A stretch of 64,000 nt of DNA from G963422565 sp963422565 (GTDB taxonomy: Bacteria > Pseudomonadota > Alphaproteobacteria > MPNO01), in assembly GCA_963422565.1 (NCBI GenBank), contig OY730228.1:1550001-1614000 (forward strand), in the 5' to 3' direction. Under the pieces are notes generated by a model. That model was given only the letters and a program-made list of their open reading frames with translations, had not been told where the DNA came from and did not search any database. A program made the position numbers and the translations under genes. Position 1 is the first letter of the stretch, and each line of letters opens with the position of its first letter. Positions 1 through 11,463 of this stretch are shown here, in pieces.

Positions 1-1
1 G

Positions 2-202
2 GCGCTCGACCGCGTGCTGCTGTGGAACCATTACGTCGTTCCGCAATGGCATATCACGTTCGACCGGATCGCCTATTGGGACATTTTCGGGAGGCCGGCC
101 GTCATGCCCGGATACGGAAACGACCTCTTCTCCTGGTGGATCGACCCGGAGAAGCGGCGCCGGCTGGAGGGGCCGGGGACCGCGCCGGGAGCGGCGCGAT
201 GA
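2..202 (+). CDS. Peptide ABC transporter binding protein, C-terminal end only
   Basis: This gene enters from upstream and only its last 66 codons are inside the window. The visible tail (ALDRVLLWNHYVVPQW, then FGRPAV and WWIDPEK) closely matches the C-terminus of the next gene (ALDRVLMWNNYVVPQW, DRPAV, WWYDPDK). It is therefore a second periplasmic family 5 solute-binding protein, a tandem paralogue of the YejA-like protein downstream. Its stop overlaps the next start in an ATGA arrangement, which points to translational coupling in one operon. Two binding proteins feeding one permease set is a known layout for Yej-type peptide importers. Substrate is not readable from this fragment. Confidence 0.85.
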   Translation, partial: ALDRVLLWNHYVVPQWHITFDRIAYWDIFGRPAVMPGYGNDLFSWWIDPEKRRRLEGPGTAPGAAR

Positions 203-2031
203 GGGCCGCCGCGCTCGCCCTCGCGGCCCTCGCTTTCGCAGCCGGGGCCGGGGCCGCCGAGACGCGGACCGCCCATGGCGTCTCGTCCTTCGGCGATCTC
301 AAATACCCGCCCGGCTTCGCCCATTTCGACTATGTCGACCCCGATGCGCCCAAGGGCGGCGCGCTGCGGCTTTGGGGCCTCGACAGCTTCGAGACGCTCA
401 ACCCCTTCACGCTCAAGGGCCGCAAGGAAGCCTGGAACGCGCTGATCTTCGACGGTTTGATGGCACGCGCGTTCGACGAACCCGACGCGCTCTACGGGCT
501 GGTCGCCGAGACGGTCGACCTGCCGGAAGACCGGCGTTGGGTCGGCTTCCGGCTGCGCCGCGCGGCGCGGTTCCATGACGGCAGCCCGATCGCCGCCGAG
601 GATGTCGTGTTCACGTTCCGGGTTCTGGTCGAGAAGGGCCACCCGCGGTTCCGCGCCCTGTTCCGCGACGTGGCGAAAGCCGAGGCGGTGTCGCCCGACT
701 ATGTGAGGTTCACCTTCGCGCCGGGGTTTCACCGCGACCTGCCGGTGCAGCTCGCGGCGCTGCCGGTGCTGTCCAAGGCCTACTATGCGGAGCGGGACTT
801 CGACAGGACGACATTCGAGCCGCCGCTCTCGAGCGGGCCCTACCGGATCGCCCGCGTCGATCCGGGCCGGTCGCTGACCTACGCGCGGGTCGCCGACTAC
901 TGGGCGCGGGACCTGCCGGTCAATCGCGGCCGCTATAATTTCGACCGCATCCGGATCGACTATTACCGGGACCGCGACATCGCCTTCGAGGCGTTCTTCG
1001 CCGGGGAGTACGATCTGCGCGAGGAATTCACCTCGCGCAGCTGGGTCACCCAGTACGACGGCAAGCCGCCGGTACGCGACGGGCTGATCCTCCGAGAGAC
1101 CCTGCCCGACGAGACCCCGTCCGGGGTTCAGGCCTTCTTCTTCAATCTCCGACGGGACAAGTTCAAGGACCGCCGGGTGCGGCGGGCGTTCGACCTCGCC
1201 TTCGATTTCGAATGGACGAACAAGAACCTGTTCTACGGTCTCTATGACCGGACCGGTTCCATGTACGAGAACTCGCAGCTCGCCGCCCATGCACCGCCGG
1301 ACGCGGCCGAGCTCGCGCTGCTGGAGCCGTTGCGGGGCAGGGTGCCGGATGCGGCGTTCACCACCCCCTACAAGGCCGGCGTGGCCGACACCGGCGGCCG
1401 GATCAGGACCCGGCTCCGCCAGGCGGCGCGCCTGCTCGAAGATGCCGGCTACACCGTGAGGAACGGCCGCCTGACGGACGCGGCGGGCATGCCCTTCACG
1501 GTCGAGTTCCTGCTCTTCGAGGCCTCGTTCGGGCGGATCATCAACCCCTATATCCGCAATCTCGAACGGCTTGGCATCGCAGCAGAGATACGGATCGTCG
1601 ATGCCGCCAACTACAAGGTGCGCACCGACGGCCATGATTTCGACATCATCGTCCGCCGATACGTCCAGCCGCTGACGCCGGGCATCGAGCAGCGGAGCTT
1701 CTACGGCTCGGCGAGCGCCGACATCCCCGGTTCCTTCAACGTCGGCGGCATCCGGGACGCGGCGGTCGACGCGCTGATCGAGAAGGCGATCGCGGCGCGC
1801 ACGCGGGCCGGTCTCACGGCCGCCGTCCGCGCCCTCGACCGCGTCCTGATGTGGAACAACTATGTCGTGCCGCAATGGTACAAGGGCGTGCACCATCTGG
1901 CCTATTGGAACAAGTTCGATCGCCCGGCGGTGAAACCGAGATTCGCGCGCGGCGTCGTCGACCGCTGGTGGTACGATCCCGATAAGGCGAAGACGATCGC
2001 GCGGGGCGAGGCGCCGGCGGCGCCAGAATGA
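199..2031 (+). CDS. yejA: Periplasmic oligopeptide-binding protein, YejA-like (SBP family 5)
   Basis: This 610-residue binding protein delivers peptides to the inner-membrane permease encoded by the next genes. A signal peptide is clear at residues 1-20 (hydrophobic Ala/Leu run ending AAGAGAAE), after which the family 5 fold starts (HGVSSFGDLKYPPGF). Near the N-terminus it has LNPFTLKG and IFDGLMAR, typical of YejA/DppA-like proteins. The start at 199 was preferred over an upstream in-frame ATG at 22 because it gives the signal peptide and overlaps the previous stop by ATGA. The next gene begins 21 bases later. Oligopeptide or microcin-C-like substrates are known for Yej systems, but the specificity here is inferred. 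Confidence 0.9.
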   Translation: MRAAALALAALAFAAGAGAAETRTAHGVSSFGDLKYPPGFAHFDYVDPDAPKGGALRLWGLDSFETLNPFTLKGRKEAWNALIFDGLMARAFDEPDALYGLVAETVDLPEDRRWVGFRLRRAARFHDGSPIAAEDVVFTFRVLVEKGHPRFRALFRDVAKAEAVSPDYVRFTFAPGFHRDLPVQLAALPVLSKAYYAERDFDRTTFEPPLSSGPYRIARVDPGRSLTYARVADYWARDLPVNRGRYNFDRIRIDYYRDRDIAFEAFFAGEYDLREEFTSRSWVTQYDGKPPVRDGLILRETLPDETPSGVQAFFFNLRRDKFKDRRVRRAFDLAFDFEWTNKNLFYGLYDRTGSMYENSQLAAHAPPDAAELALLEPLRGRVPDAAFTTPYKAGVADTGGRIRTRLRQAARLLEDAGYTVRNGRLTDAAGMPFTVEFLLFEASFGRIINPYIRNLERLGIAAEIRIVDAANYKVRTDGHDFDIIVRRYVQPLTPGIEQRSFYGSASADIPGSFNVGGIRDAAVDALIEKAIAARTRAGLTAAVRALDRVLMWNNYVVPQWYKGVHHLAYWNKFDRPAVKPRFARGVVDRWWYDPDKAKTIARGEAPAAPE

Positions 2032-2052
2032 CGCCGTAACGTCGAACCTGTC

Positions 2053-3171
2053 GTGCTGAGCTACGTAATCCGACGTCTGCTGCTGCTGATCCCCACCCTG
2101 TTCGGGGTCATGGTGATCAACTTCGCGATCGTCCAGGTCGCGCCCGGCGGTCCGGTCGAACAGATCATCGCCCAGGTGACCGGCACCGACATATCGGCGA
2201 CCGCCCGTTTCGCCGGGGGCGCCGGCGAAACGGGCCCCTCCTCCGAGGCCACCGCCCGGACCGGCGCCGAGGCATCGGCGACAACCGGCAAATACCGCGG
2301 CGCGCAAGGGCTCGATCCCGAGTTCATCCGCGAGCTCGAGACGCAGTTCGGCTTCGACAAGCCGGTCCACGAGCGTTTCCTGCTGATGATGGGCAACTTC
2401 CTCCGCTTCGACTTCGGCAGCAGCTATTTCCGCGACGAGACGGTGGTCGACCTGGTGATCGAGAAGATGCCGGTCTCGATCTCGCTCGGCCTCTGGAGCA
2501 CCCTGATCATCTATCTGCTGTGCATCCCGCTCGGAATCCGCAAGGCGATTCGCGACGGTTCGCGCTTCGACGTCTGGACGACGGTCGTCATGTCGGTGGC
2601 CTTCGCGACCCCGCCCTTCGTCCTGGCGGTGCTGTTGATCGTCTTCTTCGCCGGCGGCAGCTTCCTCGACTGGTTTCCGCTGCGCGGCCTGTCCTCGGAG
2701 AACGCGCACGAGCTCGGCCCGATCGGCCAGATCCTCGACTATTTCTGGCACCTGACGCTGCCGCTCATCGCGCTCGTCGCCGGCGGGTTCCTGTCGCTGT
2801 CGATGCTGACCAAGAACTCCTTCCTCGATCAGGTCGGCATGCAATACGTGCTGACTGCGCGGGCCAAGGGGCTGACGGAAGCGCGGGTGATGTACGGCCA
2901 TGTCTTCCGCAACGCCATGCTGATCGTCATCGCCGGCTTTCCGGGCCTGTTCGTCGGTATCCTGTTCACCGGCTCGCTGCTGATCGAGGTGATCTTCTCG
3001 CTCGACGGGCTCGGCCTGCTCGGCTTCGAGGCGCTGATCAGGCGCGACTACCCGATCGTCTTCGGCACCACCTATTTCTTCACCCTGCTGGGGCTGCTGC
3101 TGCGTCTCGCCGGCGACCTCACCTACACCATCGTCGACCCCAGGATCGACTTCGAGGCGCGCCATGTCTGA
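2053..3171 (+). CDS. yejB: Oligopeptide ABC transporter permease, YejB/DppB type
   Basis: Inner-membrane permease subunit of the peptide importer, 372 residues, reading from a GTG start (2053). It opens with the typical DppB-type first membrane segment (MLSYVIRRLLLLIPTLFGV) and the periplasmic APGGPVEQ motif. Further membrane helices follow, with the cytoplasmic coupling-loop signature around TARAKGLTEARVMYGHVFRNA (EAA loop that contacts the ATPase). Residues about 45-80 form a Gly/Ala/Thr-rich insert between APGGP and DPEFIRELE that is longer than in DppB and typical of YejB. The next gene overlaps it by 8 bases, so yejB and yejE are probably translationally coupled. Confidence 0.93.
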   Translation: MLSYVIRRLLLLIPTLFGVMVINFAIVQVAPGGPVEQIIAQVTGTDISATARFAGGAGETGPSSEATARTGAEASATTGKYRGAQGLDPEFIRELETQFGFDKPVHERFLLMMGNFLRFDFGSSYFRDETVVDLVIEKMPVSISLGLWSTLIIYLLCIPLGIRKAIRDGSRFDVWTTVVMSVAFATPPFVLAVLLIVFFAGGSFLDWFPLRGLSSENAHELGPIGQILDYFWHLTLPLIALVAGGFLSLSMLTKNSFLDQVGMQYVLTARAKGLTEARVMYGHVFRNAMLIVIAGFPGLFVGILFTGSLLIEVIFSLDGLGLLGFEALIRRDYPIVFGTTYFFTLLGLLLRLAGDLTYTIVDPRIDFEARHV

Positions 3172-4220
3172 GCCCGGCCGGAGGCGGTTTCCGGCCGTCC
3201 GCCTGTCGCCGCTCGACCGCCGCCGGCTTCGCCAGTTCCGTGCCAACCGCCGGGCCTTCCTGTCCGCCTGGATCTTCCTCGCCTTGTTCCTGCTGACCCT
3301 GCCGGCCGAGTTCATCGCCAACGACAAGCCGCTCCTGGTCCGGTATGACGGCGGCTACTATGTCCCGGTCTTCACGGCCTATCCCGAGACCGAGTTCGGC
3401 GGCGACTTCGAGACCGAGGCCGAATACCGCGAACCCGATGTGCAGGCGCTGATCCGCGGCAAGGGCGGGTGGATCCTCTGGCCGCTGATCCCCTACGACT
3501 ACCGGACGGTGAACTACGACCTCGCGACCCCGGCCCCGTCGCCACCCTCGACCGACAATTGGCTCGGCACCGACGACCAGGCGCGCGACGTCCTGGCCCG
3601 GACGATCTACGGCTTCCGCATCTCGGTGCTGTTCGGAATCACCCTCACCGCGCTGGGCTCGTTGATCGGAGTCCTGGTCGGCGCCGTCCAGGGCTATTTC
3701 GGAGGCTGGATCGATCTCACCGCGCAGCGCTTCATCGAGATCTGGCAGGGCCTGCCGACGCTGTTCCTGCTGATAATCCTGGCGAGCATCGTCACCCCCA
3801 ACTTCTGGTGGCTGCTCGGAATCATGGTCCTGTTCGGCTGGACCGCGCTGGAGGGGGTGGTCCGCGCGGAGTTCCTGCGCGCGCGCAATTTCGACTATGT
3901 GCGGGCCGCGCGCGCCCTCGGGGTCGACAATTTCACGATCATGCGCCGCCATGTCCTGCCCAACGCGATGGTCGCCACCCTGACGTTCCTGCCGCTGATA
4001 CTGACCGGCTCGATCACCAGCCTGACGGCGCTCGACTTCCTGGGCTTCGGCCTGCCGCCCGGCTCACCGTCCCTGGGTGAGCTGCTCGCCCAGGGCAAGA
4101 CCAACCTCCAAGCGCCGTGGCTCGCGATCACCGCCAGCGTCACCATCGTGGCGACGCTCTCGCTGCTGATCTTCGTCGGCGAGGGGGTTCGCGACGCCTT
4201 CGATCCGCGCAAGACTTTCG

Positions 4221-4228
<8 letters not shown>
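3164..4228 (+). CDS. yejE: Oligopeptide ABC transporter permease, YejE/DppC type
   Basis: Second permease subunit, 354 residues, partner of YejB. The N-terminus has a basic cytoplasmic stretch (LSPLDRRRLRQFRANRRAF) and one membrane helix, followed by a periplasmic region of about 90 residues that is longer than in DppC and characteristic of YejE. The conserved segment NWLGTDDQARDVLARTIYG begins the permease domain. The EAA loop is visible as DYVRAARALGVDNFTIMRRH. It overlaps yejB by 8 bases and the downstream ATPase gene by 8 bases. Confidence 0.93.
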
Positions 4229-5852
<1,624 letters not shown>

Positions 5853-5907
5853 TGCGCCCGCTTCCTGCGGCCCGGCCGGCGGTTCGAGGTTTGGATGGGC
5901 CCGGCCG

Positions 5908-7290
5908 TCATCCCGACGACGGTGAGTCTCGGCGCGACGGCGTCGGTACCGGCGAGCCGGATGCGGACGCGTTTCGAAGGGTCATCCCGGGGGCGTCGCC
6001 GCCCCCCGCAAGGCCCGCCGGGGGCGGACCGCCGTCGGCCCAGTCGAGAAGCTCGACGGTATGGACGACCGGGCGAGGCGTCCGGGCGCCGATCTGGGCG
6101 ATGCAGCCGATATTGCCGGCGGCGATCGCGACCGGATCGAGCGCCTCCAACGCCGCCGCCTTGCGGGCGCCGAGCCGTTCGGCGATCGCCGGTTGCAGGA
6201 TGTTGTAGGTGCCCGCCGACCCGCAGCAGAGATGGGGCTCGGCGGGCTCGACGACCTCGAATCCGGCGCGGGCGAGCAGCCGGGCCGGCTCGACATGGAT
6301 CCCCTGGCCGTGCTGGAGAGCGCAGGCCGAGTGGTAGGCGATCCGAAGCCGCGGCGGTGCGGCCGCGAACCGCGGCGCGATATGCGCGGCGAGCTCGGTC
6401 ACGTCGAGGGCGAGATGCGCGACCCGCGCCGCCGCCTCGGCGCGTTCGGGATCGTCCCGGAACAGATGGCCGTAATCCTTGACCATGGCACCGCAGCCCG
6501 AGGCGTTGACGACGATCGCGTCGAGCCCTTCGCCGTCGATCTCCGTCTGCCAGGCATCGAGGTTCGCGGCCGCGCTCCGCCGGCCGCGCTCCCGGTCGCC
6601 GAGATGATGGGCCACCGCCCCGCAGCAGCCGGCGCCCGGCGCCAGAACCACCTCGCATCCGTTGCGAGTCAGCAGCCGAATCGTCGCCGCGTCGATGGCG
6701 CGCCCCATCACCTGCTGGACGCAGCCGGCGAGCAGCGCGACCCGGCGGCAGCGCGGGCCCTCGGCGGGATGAACCCGGCCGCCGGCCGGCGGCTTCCAGG
6801 CGGGCCGTCCGCGCGGGGCGAGCCGCGCCATCCGCCCGAGCGCGCCCGGCAGACGCCGCGCCAGCGGCCCGGCCAGCGCGGCGAGCGCGAGCAGCGGCGC
6901 CAAGAGGTGGGGGGCCGGCAGGACGATGCGGAGCATCCGGCGCAGGAGGCGTTGGTCCCAGGGCCGGCGGTGCGTCCGCTCGATCCGCTCCCGGGCGAGG
7001 TCGACCAGATGCATATAGTCGACGCTCGACGGGCAGGTCGTCATGCAGGACAGGCAGGACAGGCAGCGGTCGATATGGCCGACCAGCTTGGCGTTGGGCG
7101 TTCCCCCGCTCTCCAGCATGGTCTTGACGAGATAGATCCGGCCGCGCGGGCTGTCGAGCTCGTCGCCGCGCAGCACGTAGGTCGGACAGGTCGCCTGACA
7201 GAACCCGCAATGAACGCAGCTCCGCAGGATCCCCTCGGCTTCGGCGATCCCGGGGTCGGCGAGCTGGTCGTCGGTGAACAGCGTCTGCAT
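5908..7290 (-). CDS. glcF: Glycolate oxidase iron-sulfur subunit GlcF
   Basis: Subunit of the membrane-associated glycolate oxidase that converts glycolate to glyoxylate and passes electrons to the respiratory chain. Two 4Fe-4S ferredoxin motifs lie near the N-terminus: CVHCGFCQATCP and CLSCLSCMTTCP. Two cysteine-rich (CCG) domains follow, with PGAGCCGAVAHH and EPHLCCGSAGTYNIL. At 460 residues it is longer than E. coli GlcF (about 407), because of a Pro/Gly/Ser-rich tail of about 40 residues after the conserved VHTVELLDWADGG. It starts 6 bases after glcE ends, so it is the last gene of a glcD-glcE-glcF operon. Confidence 0.93.
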   Translation of the reverse strand: MQTLFTDDQLADPGIAEAEGILRSCVHCGFCQATCPTYVLRGDELDSPRGRIYLVKTMLESGGTPNAKLVGHIDRCLSCLSCMTTCPSSVDYMHLVDLARERIERTHRRPWDQRLLRRMLRIVLPAPHLLAPLLALAALAGPLARRLPGALGRMARLAPRGRPAWKPPAGGRVHPAEGPRCRRVALLAGCVQQVMGRAIDAATIRLLTRNGCEVVLAPGAGCCGAVAHHLGDRERGRRSAAANLDAWQTEIDGEGLDAIVVNASGCGAMVKDYGHLFRDDPERAEAAARVAHLALDVTELAAHIAPRFAAAPPRLRIAYHSACALQHGQGIHVEPARLLARAGFEVVEPAEPHLCCGSAGTYNILQPAIAERLGARKAAALEALDPVAIAAGNIGCIAQIGARTPRPVVHTVELLDWADGGPPPAGLAGGGDAPGMTLRNASASGSPVPTPSRRDSPSSG

Positions 7291-7296
7291 CCGGCG

Positions 7297-8520
7297 TCAC
7301 GCGTCCTCGTACATGCGGCCGCGATTGAGCACTGCCCTGGGGTCGAAGGCCCGCTTCACGCGCGCGCCGAGCGCCGCCAGCGCCGGCGGCTGCGGCTGGA
7401 AGACGGCCGTCCGCCGGCGCACCGCCTCGGGCGCCCGGATCAGGGTCGCGTGGCCGCCGCCCGGCGCGATCGCGGCGCGGATCCCGGCCGCGCCCGCATC
7501 CCGCGCGGCGCCGTCGACGGCAAGCCAGATCAGCCCGCCCCCCCAGTCGTAGAACGCCTCGACGGCGAGGGCGGCGGCGACGGTCGCGACGGTCCGCGCC
7601 CCCTCGGCGGGCGGCACCGAGAGCCGCCAGACGAAACGATCCGCCGGCGCCACGAAATAGGCGACATCGGCGATCTCGCGCCACAGCCTTCGTGAATCCC
7701 GCCCGCGCAGCTCCTCGGTCGGATGGCCTGGGCCGATCGCGGCGCGCAGCGCGGCCGAACGCTGCTCGGCGGATGGGCGCGGCCCCTCGATCCTGAGCGC
7801 GGTCACCGCCCCGCCGAGCGCGCGGACGCCGGCGACCGAGGAGAGGGGGGCGACCGCCGCCGGCAGATGGGCGGCGGCCGACGGGTCGCAGGGGCCGGAG
7901 AGAGCGCGACCCATCGCCGCCGCCGCCGCCCGGTCGTCGAGGCCGCCGATCAGCACCGTCCGCACCGTCTCCGCCGCCGGCAACACCTTGACCGTCACCT
8001 CTGTCATCGCCGCCAGGGTGCCGTAGGAGCCGGCCAGGAGCTTCGGCATGTCGTAGCCAGTGACGTTCTTGACCACCCGCCCGCCCGACTTGAATATCTC
8101 GCCGCGCCCCGAGACCCCCCGCAGGCCGAGGATGTGGTCGCGCGCGGCGCCCGCCTTGGGGCGACGCGGTCCCGACAGGTTGCTCGCCAGCACCCCGCCC
8201 AGCGTCGCGCCGCCGGCCGCGGCGCCGAGCAGCGGGCCGAGATCGGGCGGCTCGAAGGCAAGGCACTGTCCGTGCTGGTCGAGCCGGGCGCCGATCTCGG
8301 ACAGCCGGGCGCCCGGCTCCGCGGTCAGCACCAGCTCCTCGGGCTCGTAGAGCGCGATGCGGTCCAGCCCGTCGAGGCGAAGCGCGGCTTCGGCCGCTGC
8401 GGGCCGGCCGAGGCCGCGTTTGGTGCCGCCCCCGGCCAGCTCGATCGGCCGGTCGGCGGCGGCCGCCCAGGAGACCGCGTCGCGGACATCCTTCTCGGTC
8501 GTCGGGCGGATCTCCTCCAT
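7297..8520 (-). CDS. glcE: Glycolate oxidase FAD-binding subunit GlcE
   Basis: A 407-residue FAD-binding subunit of glycolate oxidase. The FAD_binding_4 region is visible at the N-terminus (PIELAGGGTKRGLGR) and around LGGVLASNLSGPRR and VVKNVTGYDMPKLLAGSYG, all typical of GlcE. The C-terminus has FDPRAVLNRGRMYEDA, a classical end for this family. The ATG at 8520 (MEEIRPTTEKD) was chosen over one 18 codons upstream because it begins at the conserved region and lies only 7 bases after glcD ends. The enzyme is expected to work as GlcDEF at the inner face of the membrane. Confidence 0.92.
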   Translation of the reverse strand: MEEIRPTTEKDVRDAVSWAAAADRPIELAGGGTKRGLGRPAAAEAALRLDGLDRIALYEPEELVLTAEPGARLSEIGARLDQHGQCLAFEPPDLGPLLGAAAGGATLGGVLASNLSGPRRPKAGAARDHILGLRGVSGRGEIFKSGGRVVKNVTGYDMPKLLAGSYGTLAAMTEVTVKVLPAAETVRTVLIGGLDDRAAAAAMGRALSGPCDPSAAAHLPAAVAPLSSVAGVRALGGAVTALRIEGPRPSAEQRSAALRAAIGPGHPTEELRGRDSRRLWREIADVAYFVAPADRFVWRLSVPPAEGARTVATVAAALAVEAFYDWGGGLIWLAVDGAARDAGAAGIRAAIAPGGGHATLIRAPEAVRRRTAVFQPQPPALAALGARVKRAFDPRAVLNRGRMYEDA

Positions 8521-8527
8521 CGCCGGT

Positions 8528-10015
8528 TCAGAAGCGGGGCAGATCGGCGAAGCGGGTCCGCCCGCGATGGACATGCACGCGGCCGAGCTCGGCGCAGCGG
8601 TGCAGTACCGGGAACATCTTGCCGGGGTTGAGGAGCTGCCCCGGATCGAAAGCGCATTTGAGGCGTTGCTGCTGCTTGAGATCCTCGTCGCTGAACATCG
8701 TTCCCATCAGATCGCGCTTCTCGACGCCGACACCGTGTTCGCCGGTCAGCACGCCGCCGACCTCGACGCAGAGCTTGAGGATCTCCGCGCCGAACGCCTC
8801 GGCCTTCTCGATCTCGCCCGGCCGGTTGGCGTCGTAGAGGATCAGCGGGTGGAGGTTCCCGTCGCCCGCGTGGAAGACATTGGCGACCGCGAGCCCGAAG
8901 CGCTCCGACATCGCCGCCATCCGGGTCAGGACCTCCGGCAGGCGGCGTCGCGGGATGGTGCCGTCCATGCAGTAATAGTCGGGGGATATCCGCCCGATGG
9001 CGGGAAAGGCGGACTTGCGCCCGGCCCAGAAACGCAGCCGTTCGGCCTCGCTCTCGCTGACCCGCAGCGACATCGCTTCGTTGGCCCGGGCGATGGCGGC
9101 GACGCGCGACGCCAGATGATCGACCTCGGTCTCGGTCCCGTCGAGCTCGACGATCAGCAGCGCCGCGGCCTCGCGCGGATAGCCGGCGGCGACGAAGTCC
9201 TCGGCGGCGTTGATCGCCGGGCGGTCCATCATTTCCATGCCCGCCGGGATGATACCGGCGCCGATGACCGCGGCGACGCAGTCGCCGGCGCGGCCGGCGT
9301 CGGCGAAGCCGATCAGCATCGCCCGCGCCGCGGGCGGTTTCGGGAGGATGCGCACCGTGATCTCGGTGATGACGCCGAGCAGCCCCTCCGAGCCGGTCAC
9401 GACGCCGAGGAGGTCATAGCCCTCCGCGTCGAGATGGCGGCCGCCGAGTCGGACCGCCTCGCCGTCCATCAGCACGATCTCCACCCCGAGCAGGTTGTTG
9501 GTGGTCAACCCGTATTTCAGGCAGTGCACCCCGCCCGAATTTTCCGCGACATTGCCGCCGATCGTGCAAGCGATCTGGCTCGACGGGTCGGGGGCGTAGT
9601 AGAAGCCGGCGGCGGCGACCGCCTGGCTGATCGCCAGGTTGGTCACCCCGGGCTGGACGACGGCGCAGCGATTGGCGTAGTCGATCTCCAATATCCTGTC
9701 GAATCTGGCGAGGCCGAGCAGCACCCCGTCGGCCAGCGGCAGCGCGCCCCCGGAGAGCGAGGTGCCTGCGCCGCGCGGCACCAGCTTGATGCCTTCGGCC
9801 TTGCAGTAGCGGAGGATTCGGGAGACCTGGGCCACGGTCTCGGGCAGCGCCGCGATCATCGGCGGCTGGCGGTAGGCGGTCAGCCCGTCGCACTCGTAGG
9901 CGCGGAGCGCGACCTCGTCGTCGATAACGCCCTCGCCAGGCACGATGGCGCGGAGCGCCGCGGCGATCTCGCGCCGCCGCGCGATCACCCCGGCATCGGG
10001 CTCGGGCATCTTCAT
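8528..10015 (-). CDS. glcD: Glycolate oxidase subunit GlcD (FAD-linked)
   Basis: Catalytic flavin subunit of glycolate oxidase, 495 residues, close to the family length of about 499. The FAD-binding PP-loop is clear (VPRGAGTSLSGGALP), followed by IGGNVAENSGGVHCLKYG and the substrate-domain signature GDGNLHPLILYD. The C-terminus contains GVLTGEHGVGVEKRDL and FDPGQLLNPGKMFP, hallmarks of the GlcD/D-lactate dehydrogenase group. It is the first gene of the glcDEF operon. A short 68-base divergent region separates it from the multicopper oxidase gene and should hold both promoters. Confidence 0.94.
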   Translation of the reverse strand: MKMPEPDAGVIARRREIAAALRAIVPGEGVIDDEVALRAYECDGLTAYRQPPMIAALPETVAQVSRILRYCKAEGIKLVPRGAGTSLSGGALPLADGVLLGLARFDRILEIDYANRCAVVQPGVTNLAISQAVAAAGFYYAPDPSSQIACTIGGNVAENSGGVHCLKYGLTTNNLLGVEIVLMDGEAVRLGGRHLDAEGYDLLGVVTGSEGLLGVITEITVRILPKPPAARAMLIGFADAGRAGDCVAAVIGAGIIPAGMEMMDRPAINAAEDFVAAGYPREAAALLIVELDGTETEVDHLASRVAAIARANEAMSLRVSESEAERLRFWAGRKSAFPAIGRISPDYYCMDGTIPRRRLPEVLTRMAAMSERFGLAVANVFHAGDGNLHPLILYDANRPGEIEKAEAFGAEILKLCVEVGGVLTGEHGVGVEKRDLMGTMFSDEDLKQQQRLKCAFDPGQLLNPGKMFPVLHRCAELGRVHVHRGRTRFADLPRF

Positions 10016-10083
10016 CGTCTGGCGTCCCGGCTGGCTGGCGCTCCGGCAGAGTCTAGCGCATTATCGGTCGGGGAGAAGATCGA

Positions 10084-11463
10084 ATGTCGCTGTCACGCAG
10101 AGGGTTCCTCGCCGGCGCGGTCTGCGCCGCGCTGCCGGGACTGCCGCGCCCGGGACGCGCCGGCGTCCCGCCGGTTCTGCTCGCCCGGCCCGGGTCCGCC
10201 CGCCTCGGCCCGCCGGACGCCCCGGCGACCCCGGTCTGGGGCTATGGCGGGGCCGTTCCCGGCCCGACGATCCGGCTGCGGCAGGGGGCGCGGATCGCAC
10301 GGCTGCTGCGAAACGATCTGCCGCAGCCTTCGAGCGTCCACTGGCACGGCGTCCGCATCGACAACGCGATGGACGGAGTCCCCGGGCTGACCCAGCCGCC
10401 GGTCCCGCCCGGCGGGTCGTTCCTCTACGACTTCGCGGCGCCTGATGCCGGGACGTTCTGGTATCATCCCCATCACCGCAGCTGGGAGCAGATGGCGCGC
10501 GGTCTCTACGGCGCCCTGATCGTCGAGGAGGAGGCGCCGCCCGCGGTCGACCGCGACGATATGCTGCTGATCGACGACTGGCGGCTCGCCGCCGACGGCC
10601 ACCTGCGGGAGGACTTCGGCGCGCTGCATGACGCGGCGCATGCCGGGCGTATCGGCAACTGGACCACGGTCAACGGAGAGAGCGGCTGGACCCGCCGGGT
10701 GCGCCGGCGCGAGCGGCTGCGGCTCCGCCTCGCCAATGTCGCCAACGCGCGGATATTCGCGCTCCATCTCAAGGGGTTGGTTGGCTGGCTGGTCGCGCTC
10801 GACGGCCAGCCGCTTGCCCGGCCGCGGAAGGCCGGGCGGCTGAGACTGGCGCCCGCGCAGCGCGCGGACCTGATCCTCGATGTCGATGCCCCGGACAGCG
10901 GCGAGGCGTTCCTGGTCTCGGAGGAGCGCGGCCGGGGCTACGCGATCGCGACGTTCGCGGTGGACGGGTCTATGCGCGCCGAGCGGTTGCCGCCGCCGGG
11001 ACCGCTGCCGGCGAACCCGCTGCCCGCCCTCGGCCCGCTGGCCGATGCGCGCTCCGTCCGGCTGGCGATGGAGGGGGGTGCGATGGGCGCGCTGCGCCGG
11101 GCGACCCTGGACGGGCGCGCTCTCGGCATCCGCGACCTCGCCGCGCGTGGAAGGGTTTGGGCGCTGAACGGTCAGGCGGACATGCCGGAGACTCCCCTGC
11201 TCGCGGCGGCGCGCGGCGAGACGGTTCGTATCGTCATGGTCAACGACACCGTTTGGCCGCATGGGATGCATCTGCACGGCCACCATTTCAGGCAGGTCGG
11301 ACCGGACGGGGCGCTCGGCCCGTTCCGGGACACGCTGCTCGTCGATCCCCGCGAGACCGCCGAGATCGCGCTGGTCGCCGACAACCCCGGCGACTGGCTC
11401 CTGCATTGTCACATGCTGGAGCACTCCGACGCCGGGATGAAGACCTGGATACGAGTCGGCTGA
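10084..11463 (+). CDS. Multicopper oxidase, exported (Tat)
   Basis: A 459-residue laccase-like multicopper oxidase. The N-terminus MSLSRRGFLAGAVCAALPG has the twin-arginine motif SRRGFL, so it is probably exported folded by Tat. All four copper-ligand motifs are present: HWHG (about 80), WYHPHH (about 123), HGMHLHGHHF (about 400) and HCHMLEHSDAGM (about 443), the last with the Met axial ligand for the type 1 copper. It should oxidise a phenolic, metal or similar substrate and reduce oxygen to water in the periplasm. No methionine-rich loop as in CueO is obvious, so a copper-resistance role is not shown. It ends exactly where the convergent rpmJ gene ends. Confidence 0.9.
   Translation: MSLSRRGFLAGAVCAALPGLPRPGRAGVPPVLLARPGSARLGPPDAPATPVWGYGGAVPGPTIRLRQGARIARLLRNDLPQPSSVHWHGVRIDNAMDGVPGLTQPPVPPGGSFLYDFAAPDAGTFWYHPHHRSWEQMARGLYGALIVEEEAPPAVDRDDMLLIDDWRLAADGHLREDFGALHDAAHAGRIGNWTTVNGESGWTRRVRRRERLRLRLANVANARIFALHLKGLVGWLVALDGQPLARPRKAGRLRLAPAQRADLILDVDAPDSGEAFLVSEERGRGYAIATFAVDGSMRAERLPPPGPLPANPLPALGPLADARSVRLAMEGGAMGALRRATLDGRALGIRDLAARGRVWALNGQADMPETPLLAAARGETVRIVMVNDTVWPHGMHLHGHHFRQVGPDGALGPFRDTLLVDPRETAEIALVADNPGDWLLHCHMLEHSDAGMKTWIRVG

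Noticed and set aside
73..3327. A 1084-codon minus-strand open frame across the peptide transporter
   Set aside because: Antisense to yejA and yejB, with a charged, low-complexity translation and no family likeness.
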